A stretch of DNA of 64,000 bases from contig VYZI01000120.1 in the NCBI GenBank assembly GCA_013397695.1, positions 2,056,682-2,120,681 on the forward strand, in the 5' to 3' direction. The translations under genes were made by a program, and so were the position numbers. Below the pieces are notes generated by a model that saw only the letters and a program-made list of their open reading frames with translations, had not been told where the DNA came from and did no database searches. Each line of letters opens with the position of its first letter. Position 1 is the first letter of the stretch. Shown here piece by piece: positions 47,801-54,903 of the stretch. The stretch comes from Centropus unirufus. Taxonomy: Eukaryota > Chordata > Aves > Cuculiformes > Centropidae.

Positions 47801-50697
47801 CTGCCAGCCCTCCCAGTCACCAGACCACTTCTCAGCGCTGCTGGCCAAGGTTAACTCTAGCAAGACCTGAGGAAAACAACACTTCTGTGCCACTAAAATA
47901 TCTCAGTGGCCATGCTGCCAATTCTCAGCTGCCTTCTGTCTGTCTCTGAGCAACCCCCTCCCCAAACCCTTGTTTACCTCATGTTTAGCTCTGTTGAAGA
48001 CATGAAGAGGCTGAATTAACACCCAGTGAGGACACAAAATCCTCATTTGTGTCACCGTCACATTTCCCTCGTGGATAATAAGAACCTAGTAATGCTTTAA
48101 TAATTAGAGCTCAGCTTGGTGGGAGCACAAACTCCGCAGTTTTCACTCATCAAAAAGTCGTAGCCTAGTGTTTTATTTCTTAAACATCTGAGTCTGGAAA
48201 AAGTTTGCCATGATGCTCTTTCAATTTTATAATCACAGCTTCCTCTACAGAATTCAAATGACTGAGCCGTGCTCAAACTCCACACACCACTCTTGACATA
48301 TGCAGGGATTAGATCCATAAAATAGAGCAAAATATATCTCACCTTGCTGCAGGCATCCAACTCTTAAATTATAATTTCTTTCACGTCTCATAAGCAACAG
48401 AAAATGGGAACTGAAGAGCCCCGCAACATAAAGCAAACTGAATCCCCCCTGGTTCTACATGTTAGACCGATCAGAGCTCAACCAGAACGGTCTGGCTGCT
48501 CCTGGGCACTCTTGCAAATCTCCCCTCTAGTGCTATTTGTAAATTGAGAGGTATAAATCACAAATGGGGCAGGGAGGAAGGGACAGAAGGCGCTGGCTTT
48601 TGTGGGGTGGTGAACAGACCCTTTCAGAAGGGAGAGCGCCCAGCCCACTCGCATCATGCTGCAAAAGGGCAAGAGTGCCTTGGAATGTGCTTAGAGCCAA
48701 GATCTGGCTTTGTGCAGGCAGGGTGTGTCTTTGTTAATGAAAATCGTGATAAAGAGCAAGAAAAATAAACAATACAATTCCTTGAAAATGGCCACTTTGC
48801 AGAGCCCAGGACTCCCCTGCACGCTTTTACCTGCATTACATTTCTGCTATTGCAAAATTTGGGTTTTACGAGGGAAGTTTTGCCTGACATGACATTGCCC
48901 AAGTGCTGCAGAAGGCAGATAGCATGACAAGCACATGTTTCAATATATTCTCTTTCAAAGTCTTCTAATACCACAAAAAAAAGAAATTCACCAAGGCTAG
49001 AGTTGAGCACTGAGTATTTCAGGCTCCCTAGGAACAGTCTTCCTCCACCAGTCTCTCATATTCATTTCACTGAGGTCAATACAGCCATTTCCCTCCTCCT
49101 TCCCCCTTAGCACAGAAAAATAAAGGAGAGATTTAATACGGCACTGTTAGCTTCATTATCAGCCCTTTATTCTGTAGCAGCTGAGCTGCCACAAGCAACA
49201 ATCTTTCTGAAATAAACCAAAACCATGAAGTCTGCAAGTTCAGTGTACAAGTACAGAACTATCCCTAAAGAGGTGTTAGGCTGTCAAGAAACCACTTGAA
49301 ATTAGAACATTTATACTGTACAATATCTTTTTTTATTAATGAAGTAACAATAATAAGCACAGCCAGCAATTTGGAAGACTAACCCACTGACACTCTTGTC
49401 TTTAAAATCCAGTTTTCCTGGCAAGAACACCAAGAAGAACAGGAACTTAGAAATTATGAATCCATTCTAACAAGGTGAAATTAAAAAGAAAGATGCATTT
49501 GTTCAAGATTTGTGAAACTTGCCTGACTTCACAAATTCTCAGAAAGAATTGGGAGTTGGGATCTTGATTCACGGCTATAGAAATGCTAGAGTAAGCGATG
49601 GAGAAGCCTGGAAGTTGGAGCCCGATGAGACCCAGCCTCTCAGAGGTGAGGGTACACAGGCAGAGGAAGTCCTCAGCACCAGGCTTTGAAGCCTCAGGCT
49701 GGCAGCGTTCAGCAAGAGGCCGGAAGAGTTTACAGAGCTGGATGAAGACTCTTCTGGCTCTACTCCAGTACCCAACGTGAAAACCAGGGCTCAGAGCTTA
49801 CACGCTGTTTTGTGTTCTGCTTACAGAACTGGGGTCCTACAGGTAAAAAGCAACCGGGATCATACATTTCGGTTCATGCAGTGCTTTCTGCTCACAGAGC
49901 TTAAAATGGTTCGCAAATGCTTTTATAGATGGTGGAAAGGAAGTTGAAAGCAGTGAAATACGTTGTCCAGCCTCACACAACCACTTACAATAGCACTGTG
50001 GCTAGAAATTAATCTTCTGGCCAGAGCCCTTGGAAGGCAGTGTCCTCATCCGACTAGTTTCAATTAATAACCACGCAGACCGTGCCAAAAACAAAAACAG
50101 AGGGGAAGTTTTCAAGTAACTCTGTGTGAGGAAACTGTCACCGAAACACAGAAACCATCGGCAAACGCCACCCAAGCGGGACACAAGAGGACACAGGACT
50201 GGGAGGATCATCTGACTGAGAACACAGACCCCACGCTGGCATAAATGCACACCCATAAATACCCGTTTCTGCCCTGCTTCAGCTCCCCCCCCCAGTGCTG
50301 CCCGCTGCTGCCCCAGGAGGGGATCCTCTCTGAAAGAGCAGGGAGCTCACAGCCCAGGAACAGAGACACCAGAGACACCACCATAGTATTTACGGCTTTT
50401 AAGAGTGAAACCACTGGAGCTTGAATAATTTGCAACTTAACAGGCATTTAAATGTGGCCCTGCATAGAGCCAACGGTTTAAATGTTAGCGTGGATCAACC
50501 AGAATATTTGAGATTTATCAATCTTACCATTTTAAAACACAGAGACCATTGAAATCAGTAAAATACTCACCGACACCGAAACATCCTCTATTTTTCTTTT
50601 AGCACTGGAGTCAAATAAGACATTCCGTCCCCTTCTCTCGCAGTCCTGATACACAATCAGTCGGATCTGACTCGGGTCAAACTCCGGCAAAGGCCAG
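14738..50697 (-). CDS. FNIP1: FNIP1, folliculin-interacting protein 1 (exons 2-18; exon 1 not in sequence)
   Basis: FNIP1 pairs with folliculin through Longin and DENN domains. The complex activates GTP hydrolysis by RagC/RagD at the lysosome (mTORC1/TFE3 control). FNIP1 also binds AMPK and Hsp90; these roles are established for mammals. Seen here: 17 exons on the minus strand encode a protein that matches remembered human FNIP1 in order from [10 protein letters not shown] (exon 2) to [14 protein letters not shown] (exon 18). All introns are GT-AG and phases join without a frameshift. The coding sum is 3,415 nt plus stop (1,138 codons and one base of a split codon). Adding about 31 residues for exon 1 gives about 1,169 aa; human isoform 1 has 1,166. 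The Longin part is exons 2-10, the DENN part exons 10-13 and 15-18, and exon 14 carries a long, probably disordered insertion. FNIP2 is the only paralogue to consider; the CNCKYC-like degron and the exon 7 serines favour FNIP1. No damaging mutation was seen. Confidence 0.97.
14817..15718. other. FNIP1 intron 17
   Basis: GC-rich intron of 902 bases with open frames on both strands. None has any sign of selection or a recognisable domain. No mobile element was recognised. Confidence 0.8.
15719..15834 (-). CDS. FNIP1: FNIP1 exon 17 (116 nt)
   Basis: This exon encodes [20 protein letters not shown] and [18 protein letters not shown], a conserved amphipathic helix and strand of the DENN C-terminus. 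It starts after ctctag and ends with GG of a glycine codon before gtatga. Confidence 0.96.
15835..17594. other. FNIP1 introns 16 and 15 (around exon 16)
   Basis: Intron 16 (15835-16230) and intron 15 (16429-17594) hold no recognised repeat or gene. Apparent frames at 16.8-17.4 kb are products of GC-rich sequence. Confidence 0.8.
16231..16428 (-). CDS. FNIP1: FNIP1 exon 16 (198 nt)
   Basis: This exon encodes 66 whole codons: [20 protein letters not shown], then [11 protein letters not shown], then [17 protein letters not shown]. It is among the most conserved parts of the family. The acceptor is gttcccag and the donor gtaagt. Confidence 0.97.
17595..17763 (-). CDS. FNIP1: FNIP1 exon 15 (169 nt)
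   Basis: This exon encodes [20 protein letters not shown] and [16 protein letters not shown], ending DLSHAVQ. Here the DENN fold resumes after the exon 14 insertion. The acceptor is cttgcag and the donor gtaatt. Confidence 0.97.
17764..18114. other. FNIP1 intron 14 (351 nt)
   Basis: This short intron lies directly after the large exon 14. Nothing else was seen in it. Confidence 0.85.
18115..19534 (-). CDS. FNIP1: FNIP1 exon 14, large exon with regulatory insertion (1,420 nt)
   Basis: This exon encodes about 473 residues. It opens with the DENN piece [20 protein letters not shown] and continues to [20 protein letters not shown]. It then enters a long polar, low-conservation insertion and ends EEYEIPFP. 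Two regulatory motifs are readable. At 19209-19232 is the degron core [11 protein letters not shown]; the FEM1B-recognised human sequence reads CNCKYCSH, so the histidine is cysteine here. At 18190-18248 is [20 protein letters not shown], the serine cluster phosphorylated by CK2 to tune Hsp90 binding in human; its first serine is residue 941 by my count. The acceptor is gttctag and the donor gtaagt. Confidence 0.97.
19535..20842. other. FNIP1 intron 13
   Basis: This 1.3-kb intron includes a 173-codon frame on the minus strand and a 210-codon frame on the plus strand. Neither has recognisable protein character. No CR1 copy was seen. Confidence 0.8.
20843..21012 (-). CDS. FNIP1: FNIP1 exon 13 (170 nt)
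   Basis: This exon encodes [20 protein letters not shown] and [16 protein letters not shown], ending PLWAQL. It is a DENN-domain segment almost identical to the human one (ALIT to ALLT, PPIK to PPIR). The acceptor is cttccag and the donor gtgcgt. An antisense-reading CR1 fragment lies about 100 bases upstream of the acceptor in intron 12. Confidence 0.96.
21108..21346 (-). mobile_element. CR1 LINE fragment lacking its tail, intron 12
   Basis: The block from the caccccctgcc motif through cttgaacacctccaggg to ccattccccctcatcctgtc matches the CR1 3' region in reverse. The terminal octamers are missing. It begins about 100 bases from the acceptor of FNIP1 exon 13 and lies in the same orientation as the gene. 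Confidence 0.85.
22225..22404 (-). mobile_element. CR1 LINE fragment, different subfamily, intron 12
   Basis: The plus strand reads gaatcgtggaatcattaagg, then ttggaaaacacctctgag, then aacccctccagggatgg and ccaccgccctgggcagcc. The tail and the spacing differ from the other copies here, suggesting an older or separate CR1 subfamily. Confidence 0.8.
23390..23536 (-). CDS. FNIP1: FNIP1 exon 12 (147 nt)
   Basis: This exon encodes [20 protein letters not shown] and [20 protein letters not shown], ending NASKN plus CA of a glutamine codon. It forms part of the DENN core. The acceptor is ttttttag. The donor gtacgg is rather weak. Confidence 0.96.
24772..25099 (+). mobile_element. CR1 LINE fragment, intron 11
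   Basis: It runs from cctgtgtccagttctgga through gttgtccagcctggagaaga to gaagaaattcttcacgctga. It lacks the final part and octamer tail. It is antisense to FNIP1. Confidence 0.88.
25811..25950. repeat. 21-bp purine-rich minisatellite, intron 11
   Basis: The unit AAAGCAGGAAAAAATAAAAAT repeats with starts near 25811, 25832, 25853, 25874, 25896, 25917 and 25938, about seven copies with small changes. A 21-base period keeps all frames open. The hydrophobic Phe/Leu/Tyr frames on the minus strand are therefore artefacts. Confidence 0.9.
26865..27095. promoter_or_regulatory. Possible conserved non-coding element in intron 11
   Basis: This single-copy stretch of balanced composition includes ggtattagtcagacacaca, tttatgcaagtacagtagc and agcgctaatagctaaatcc. 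It lies between GC-rich flanks and shows no repeat or coding signal. Confidence 0.25.
29552..30080 (+). mobile_element. CR1 LINE 3' end with expanded CCAAC block, intron 11
   Basis: A continuous CR1 3' segment runs from the gtgtccagttctgaaattcc motif to the tail cattctgcgattctatgatg. The usual ccttccaacccaaacc stretch near the end is replaced by a pentanucleotide run (30015-30062). The element ends 116 bases before exon 11 on the map. Confidence 0.92.
30015..30062. repeat. (CCAAC)n microsatellite inside CR1 tail
   Basis: About nine pentamers are present, with one interruption (catcc). The run evidently grew from the CR1 sequence ttccaaccca that flanks it. Confidence 0.9.
30196..30281 (-). 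CDS. FNIP1: FNIP1 exon 11 (86 nt)
   Basis: This exon encodes [20 protein letters not shown] and IVDALNEF, a conserved helical segment. The acceptor is ttttcaag and the donor gtgaga. The last arginine codon is split AG|A with exon 12, which lies 6.7 kb away across the largest fully sequenced intron of the second half of the gene. Confidence 0.95.
31083..31284 (-). CDS. FNIP1: FNIP1 exon 10 (202 nt)
   Basis: This exon encodes [14 protein letters not shown], then [17 protein letters not shown], then [20 protein letters not shown] ending IEQ. The hydrophobic strand [11 protein letters not shown] and the [13 protein letters not shown] segment are signature elements at the Longin-DENN transition. 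The acceptor is ccccgag, with a pyrimidine-rich tract only further upstream; the donor is gtaaac. Confidence 0.97.
31823..31958 (-). CDS. FNIP1: FNIP1 exon 9 (136 nt)
   Basis: This exon encodes [14 protein letters not shown] and [18 protein letters not shown], then VFPRW. The run of basic residues and serines is highly conserved and typical of a phosphorylated loop. The acceptor is tcttgcag and the donor gtgagc; the closing tryptophan codon is split TG|G with exon 10. Confidence 0.96.
32328..32753 (+). mobile_element. CR1 LINE 3' end, intron 8
   Basis: The copy runs from gatccaggggccaaagcacc through gatcagcctggagaagagaa to the tail ccaaaccattccatgattctatgag. It is well preserved and antisense to FNIP1, and lies 287 bases from exon 8. 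Confidence 0.92.
33041..33112 (-). CDS. FNIP1: FNIP1 exon 8 (72 nt)
   Basis: This exon encodes HSNPMDM and [15 protein letters not shown], a conserved acidic linker of the Longin half. The acceptor is gttttacag and the donor gtaatg. It begins with the last two bases of a valine codon and ends with the first base of an alanine codon. Confidence 0.95.
33113..36431. other. FNIP1 introns 7 and 6, flanking the cassette exon
   Basis: Intron 7 (33113-34111) and intron 6 (34196-36431) surround the 84-nt cassette. No repeat was recognised. Intron 6 sequence next to the exon (34.20-34.30 kb) is purine-rich and includes agggagggggccagggcagg. Confidence 0.75.
34112..34195 (-). CDS. FNIP1: FNIP1 exon 7, 84-nt cassette exon
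   Basis: This exon encodes [15 protein letters not shown] and [12 protein letters not shown]. It corresponds to the 28-residue segment that separates human isoform 1 from the shorter isoform. The acceptor is cgtgtag. The donor is G|gtttgc, the poorest match to consensus among the visible donors of this gene. The serines of RRAFS and RSAS fall at about residues 223, 233 and 235 here. They correspond to human S220, S230 and S232, reported AMPK target sites. The exon is GC-rich compared with neighbouring intron sequence. One change from human was noted (SQFC to SQLC). Confidence 0.9.
36432..36523 (-). CDS. FNIP1: FNIP1 exon 6 (92 nt)
   Basis: This exon encodes [20 protein letters not shown] and [10 protein letters not shown]. 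It ends with a single G before donor gtaatt. That G can be completed by the GT of exon 7 (glycine) or by the TT of exon 8 (valine). Inclusion and skipping of exon 7 therefore both keep the reading frame. Confidence 0.95.
37019..37093 (-). CDS. FNIP1: FNIP1 exon 5 (75 nt)
   Basis: This short exon encodes [20 protein letters not shown] and GSLN. Its first base completes the arginine codon of exon 4, and its last two bases begin a threonine codon. The acceptor is gtcctccag and the donor gtgagt. Intron 4, between this exon and exon 4, is only 249 nt. Confidence 0.96.
37343..37443 (-). CDS. FNIP1: FNIP1 exon 4 (101 nt)
   Basis: This exon encodes [20 protein letters not shown] and [13 protein letters not shown], a strongly conserved strand-turn segment of the Longin domain. 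It starts in phase 0 after ttgcag and ends with two bases of an arginine codon before gtaaga. Confidence 0.96.
41517..41660 (-). CDS. FNIP1: FNIP1 exon 3 (144 nt)
   Basis: This exon encodes 48 whole codons, from [20 protein letters not shown] through a serine-rich loop to KYQ. The acceptor is tgttccag and the donor gtgagt, both phase 0. The loop after SSSSLDSS reads [14 protein letters not shown], three residues longer than the human sequence I remember. This accounts for the predicted overall length difference. Confidence 0.96.
43061..43412 (+). mobile_element. CR1 LINE fragment, intron 2
   Basis: It carries ggtctggagcacagg, ctgttcagtctggggaaaag, aggctgaggggagacctcat and atccctggaggagttcaaa. 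It stops at gctcagaggtcttt, before the octamer tail. The subfamily differs from the copies in introns 8 and 11. Confidence 0.85.
43415..43443 (-). mobile_element. Short CR1 tail fragment in opposite orientation
   Basis: The plus strand reads cacagaatcactgaggttgg then aaagaagac. This is the reverse complement of a CR1 3' end and directly abuts the sense CR1 fragment, making a tail-to-tail pair. Confidence 0.65.
50571..50697 (-). CDS. FNIP1: FNIP1 exon 2 (127 nt)
   Basis: This exon encodes [20 protein letters not shown] and continues to DVSVS, the first strand and loop of the Longin domain, which contacts folliculin. The acceptor reads aattaaag then C-TGG, and the donor is gtgagt. The first base finishes a codon begun in exon 1 (a serine in human), so exon 1 must end with two bases of a codon. 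That exon is not in the sequence. Confidence 0.95.
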
Positions 50698-51068
50698 CTT
50701 TAATTAAAAAAAAAGAAAACAAAAGAGCAGAAGGATCAATTACCACAATTCTTCATTACACTGTTCTTTCTACATTATCTGAGTATACAACTTCATTAAA
50801 CTGGAAAGTCAAGCAGATGCAACGCCAGTTCACCAAACCCCTTGATCCTACAGCTTCTGGGGTTTTTCTTTCCCGTACACTTGCCAAATGACACTGAACA
50901 GCACTGACTCCCTACACCTACACAGCCATGTGTGCAGCATCACCAGCTCTGGAGATATTTAATGTTTTCTTCAAGTGCCAACTTTTTTAAATCACAGTCA
51001 TAAAAGAACACAGCTTTTGTGTTAAAAGAAAGTCCTCATTGCCAGCACCACTTGAAAGCATCCACAAT

Positions 51069-51267
51069 TAAAAAAGAAGGAAAAAGAAGAAAAAAGAAGG
51101 AAAAAGAAGGAAAAAGAAGAAAAAAGAAGGAAAAAGAAGAAAAAAAGAAGAAAAAAAGAACAAAAAAGAAGAAAAAAAGAAGAAAAAAGAAGAAAAAAGA
51201 AGAAAAAAGAAGAAAAAAGAAGAAAAAAGAAGAAAAAAGAAGAAAAAAGAAGAAAGAAGAAGGAAGG
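51069..51267. repeat. 199-nt polypurine/polypyrimidine tract, intron 1
   Basis: The plus strand is built of GAAGAAAAAA-type units and is all A or G, apart from the edge and a single C at 51161. In the FNIP1 transcript it is a U/C tract ending about 370 bases upstream of exon 2. The long KKKEK and FFFSS frames are translations of the repeat. Confidence 0.93.
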
Positions 51268-53924
51268 CCCGTGCTCACATCAGCCTCTCCCCTAGGCGAG
51301 GCATTTCTGCTCTTGCAGGCATGGGCTTCCAGCCCCATGGGTTGGCAAAGCACTGGACCCCACAGGTGAGAAAATGCCAAGTACCTTTCCGACCCTTCTT
51401 CCGGGCTCACAAGCACTGCGCACACACACGTGCATGGAACTAGCCAGGACATCCACACCAGTACACAACATCCACACCAGTATACGTGCTTTGATGGTGG
51501 GGAGCAGAGCCACGTGTAGCTGCGTCCGCACTTTATACTCAGGTCCTCGCTACATTCAGACTTGGAAATAATCTCCCCGTAAGCCACTGTGACGCCAGGC
51601 CATGCTGCTGCGTGGGACAGCACCACACACGGAGCAGAGCGCTTCGAACGCACCCATTCCCAAACTGGTTTTGCAGTCAGCAAGAAGGAAAAGATCTTTC
51701 CTGGGCCTCTGCCTTCCCTGGTGCCACTGACTTCAGAGCAGCTCAGCAAAGGGAGAACTTGCAGGGCTCAGGCTGCATAATCTTGCCTTTAAGGGGGTTT
51801 TGTAGTCATCACCTTACATTTCCCTTTCAAAAAGCGAGCCATCCCTTTAAAGCCCAGCAAGCATTGCTCCCCGTGGGCTCGGGAATCCATTTTCACTGCT
51901 ACCTTCTCAGTTCTTGGAAGGTAGGAAACAAGACGCCTGCTCTATCCATGAAACCACCGGGAATCACCTTTCAGCTAGTTACGAGCCATTTCCTAGATCA
52001 AGTGAAATTCTATCTTCCTTATCCTTGGCTTTTAGGCAAGCGGAGTTAGCCTGAAACCCCAAGAAGTGGGGAACAAGGCCCTGGAACGTTCCAGCCACTA
52101 CTGAAGGATACAGGCTCCAGGTTTACAAGAAGGAGCTGCGTATTTATTTCAGCAAAGAGACCCCCATAAGTGGTATCACAGATTAAGGTACACCTGGCGT
52201 GCCAGGCTCCAAGACTACGGTAAATTTTCCTCTCCTCTGTCCTAATTCACCAGCCCCAAGGTTTCCTTCTCTGCCTTCATGCTTTCTGTGATCAGAACAC
52301 AATTATTTGTCACCCAGCAGCTTCTATAATGGGTCCCAGCAGAGCAGCAGTTTGATCACAAAGCCATGGTTCCTATCACGAGTTTTAAGGCTGTTTGATG
52401 TAGACTCACAGGCTTTACAGCCAGGGCAGGCCTAGCGAGGTGAAACAAAGCACTAAGACACAGTCACTCATCTCTTGAGGGAGGAAATCCATTTCCTAAC
52501 CTGCTCAGCCCCAGCATTTAGCAACAGGAGGGGAAAACAGAGAAGACGGTGCGCAACATATGTCAAAAGCAACTTACAGCAAGAAAAAAGCTTGAGCAAC
52601 TTGAAACTGAAATAGCTCCTTGTCTGAATTTTGGGGCAAAGAGCCACGCACCCTCGCTGTTCAGCACCCAAATTCAAGCCCAGTTCCCAGGGGGGTGAAC
52701 CCACACGAGGAGTGGGAACTGAGCAAACTCTGTACCAAAACTGACAACGTCAGAGCAGAGCTCACAATTACTGGGGTCTCTGCTAATGAGCCTCATCGTG
52801 CATCTCATGAAACATAAAAATATAAACCCCAGGTTGTTTGATGCACATTTGGAGCGTTGCGAGCCGAGAGGCTCAAAGCACCAGAGCTGGGGACGGGTAC
52901 TTGCAGGAGCCTGACTTCAGCTACAGGTGAGGATGCAAGCGAGACAGCTGGGTAACCTGCCTTGACCTTAGATTTAAGCGAAATCAGTGGAAGTCTGGCA
53001 ACTCATTCTGTTTCCAGACAGGCCACTGTGGATCCTGCAGAGAAGCAGCATGTGAGAATAACAAATAGCTTGCCAGGAAGGTGCTATTGCTTGCTCCATC
53101 CTTGTAACCCAGCTGAATTCCCTTCACGCTCAGACAAAAGCACATCTTCCATTACCAATTACTTCTGATATTTGACTTTGAAATTATTGGCAAAAAAAAG
53201 GCAGTAGCCGCTCCAGATCTTAGGAAAGTCTACTTATAAAAAGCTTCGAGAGCAGATTACACACTAAGAGGAGAGAAAGCTAAATATAAAACTCTCGCTG
53301 TATTCGGAAACATGTTTGATCAAGGTAACAGGAGCTTGTTTACTTCTCAGCTTCTTCACATGACATTTTAACTTTCTCTAGGCAAGCCTTTAGTAGATAC
53401 TATCCATCGTAATTTGTGATAATTCCCAATAAGCGTTATCTCTGTTACATAACAGAGTCCCGAAGCGCATTGGAGCCTTGCAAAAACACTCGCCGGCAAC
53501 AGTGGGCCAAACCAGAAGAAACTCTGAGAGCTGGGGGAAAGTTCATTTAGACAGACAGTAAACAGAGAAAGGCTGGCACCTCCAACTCACCCCGCTGCTT
53601 CCCAGCAAGGACACTCCGTTAAAATACCATTAAGCTTGCTATCTGGATAGATTATCCCTAGAAATGTTCAGATTCCTGCCTGCAATACTCAGGGCACGTT
53701 CTCAAGGCAAATCTAACAGGGCAGTGCTCCAGCGCTGCTCTTCAGGCAGATGAAAACTGACCTAGATCTTCTGAATATAATTAGTTCTGTTTATAAATGG
53801 AAACCAACTTTGACATTTAACTGATGTTTTCTTGAGATTCTTGAGATGTAGAATCCAGTGTTTCAGTAACGTTAATGCAAGGCCAGGCTCCATCTCCCAC
53901 GCTGTTCTGGAAATGATGGTTCTC

Positions 53925-54215
53925 TTAGTGAGCAAGGCCCTCTTCCTGCGTGCCCCATCCACCACTCTTTGCTCTTTTCTTGAAGCCGATTAAAGAAAAA
54001 AAAAAAAACCACACAAAAACACCCAAACCCAGAATGAACACAGAAACAAAACCCAAAGCCAAGTAAACTCCAATGATCTCAGCAGTGGAAGCGTTTGTGA
54101 CTTTGCCACACAGTTTGGGCTGCGAGTGCAGGTGTCCAGTAAAGAGCAGAAATAGTGCTAAACAAAGCAGGAGACGCGTCCCGTGAAGATCCGCACCACG
54201 CAAACACTGATTTCT
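53925..54215 (-). other. Unrecognised small reading frame with signal-peptide-like and membrane segments (intron 1)
   Basis: I do not recognise this sequence. Behind a good acceptor-like site (ccattgcag) an open frame of about 96 codons reads RNQCLRGADLHGT, then the hydrophobic RLLLCLALFLLFTGHL. Next come HSQPKLCGKVTNAS (one N-glycosylation sequon) and EIIGVYLALGFVSVFILGLG, which continues hydrophobic to the basic KKRAK. There is no internal ATG; the frame could only start at TTG or in an upstream exon. A 13-base A run (53996-54008) is translated as FFFF. It is on the FNIP1 strand. It may be a spliced exon of a small type I membrane protein, or chance aided by T-rich sequence. Confidence 0.2.
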
Positions 54216-54245
54216 CTGCAATGGATGCTCAGAAAGACATGCACA

Positions 54246-54281
54246 GACTGGCTGAGGTCAGAAGGGACCTCCAGAGGTCAG
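54246..54281 (-). mobile_element. Short CR1 3' remnant, intron 1
   Basis: The plus strand reads gactggctgaggtcagaagg then gacctccagaggtcag, resembling the reverse complement of a CR1 3' end. It is short and diverged. Confidence 0.5.
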
Positions 54282-54861
54282 CCGCAAGAATGGTAACACA
54301 AAAGTGGAAAGCACAAAGGGAAAGGAACTGAGACAGAAAGGCAAACTTCCACGTGAATAATAATGAAATTATTAAAAACTACCAATAATGGCATCGAGGC
54401 CTGAAAAACGGTATCTTAATGCTTGTTCACACTTCAGCCCTACTGCTGCTGACTTCTTCTTGCTCTTTCATCCATTCTGCTTTCCTGCCTTTTCCACACT
54501 CAGCCCCAAGGGGTATTGTTTGCAGCTCACACCAGACCCACTACACGCTTCCCGATGCCTCTTTGTGAGTGGTGTGGTGATCCACAACTCCCAATTCTCT
54601 CCAAGGACAGACTCCCTCATGTATCCAGTTCCTCGAGTTCTTTTACTGCCATGGACAGTTCTCAGCAAGAGGCAATGGAATGGCTTTAAATGGGAATTAC
54701 TCTGCACGAGTTTTAATAGATGAAAAGACAGGACACAGGAATCCCTCGTTTCCACTCCACCAATTAAAATACAAGATTTCCCCCTTCAGTGAAAGCAAAT
54801 ACTTTCCTTCCTCTTTGTTTCCACGAAACACCATCAGCACTTCTGTGCTGACAGCTGGACT

Positions 54862-54903
54862 TTATGATCTTAGAGGTCTTTTCCAACCCTAATGACCCTA
54901 AGA
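54862..54903 (+). mobile_element. Short CR1 3' remnant, intron 1
   Basis: It reads tatgatcttagaggtctttt then ccaaccctaatgaccctaag. It resembles the final 40 bases of a CR1 copy and is of opposite sense to the remnant at 54.25 kb. Confidence 0.55.

Larger units (their letters stand above)
41661..50570. other. FNIP1 intron 2 (8.9 kb)
   Basis: This intron contains the tail-to-tail CR1 pair at 43.06-43.44 kb. The rest is single-copy DNA with short chance frames, and I recognise no exon. Confidence 0.75.

Noticed and set aside
51036..51749. 237-codon minus-strand frame rich in Phe and Ser, and a Lys-rich plus-strand frame
   Set aside because: Both are translations of the polypurine/polypyrimidine tract and its flank.
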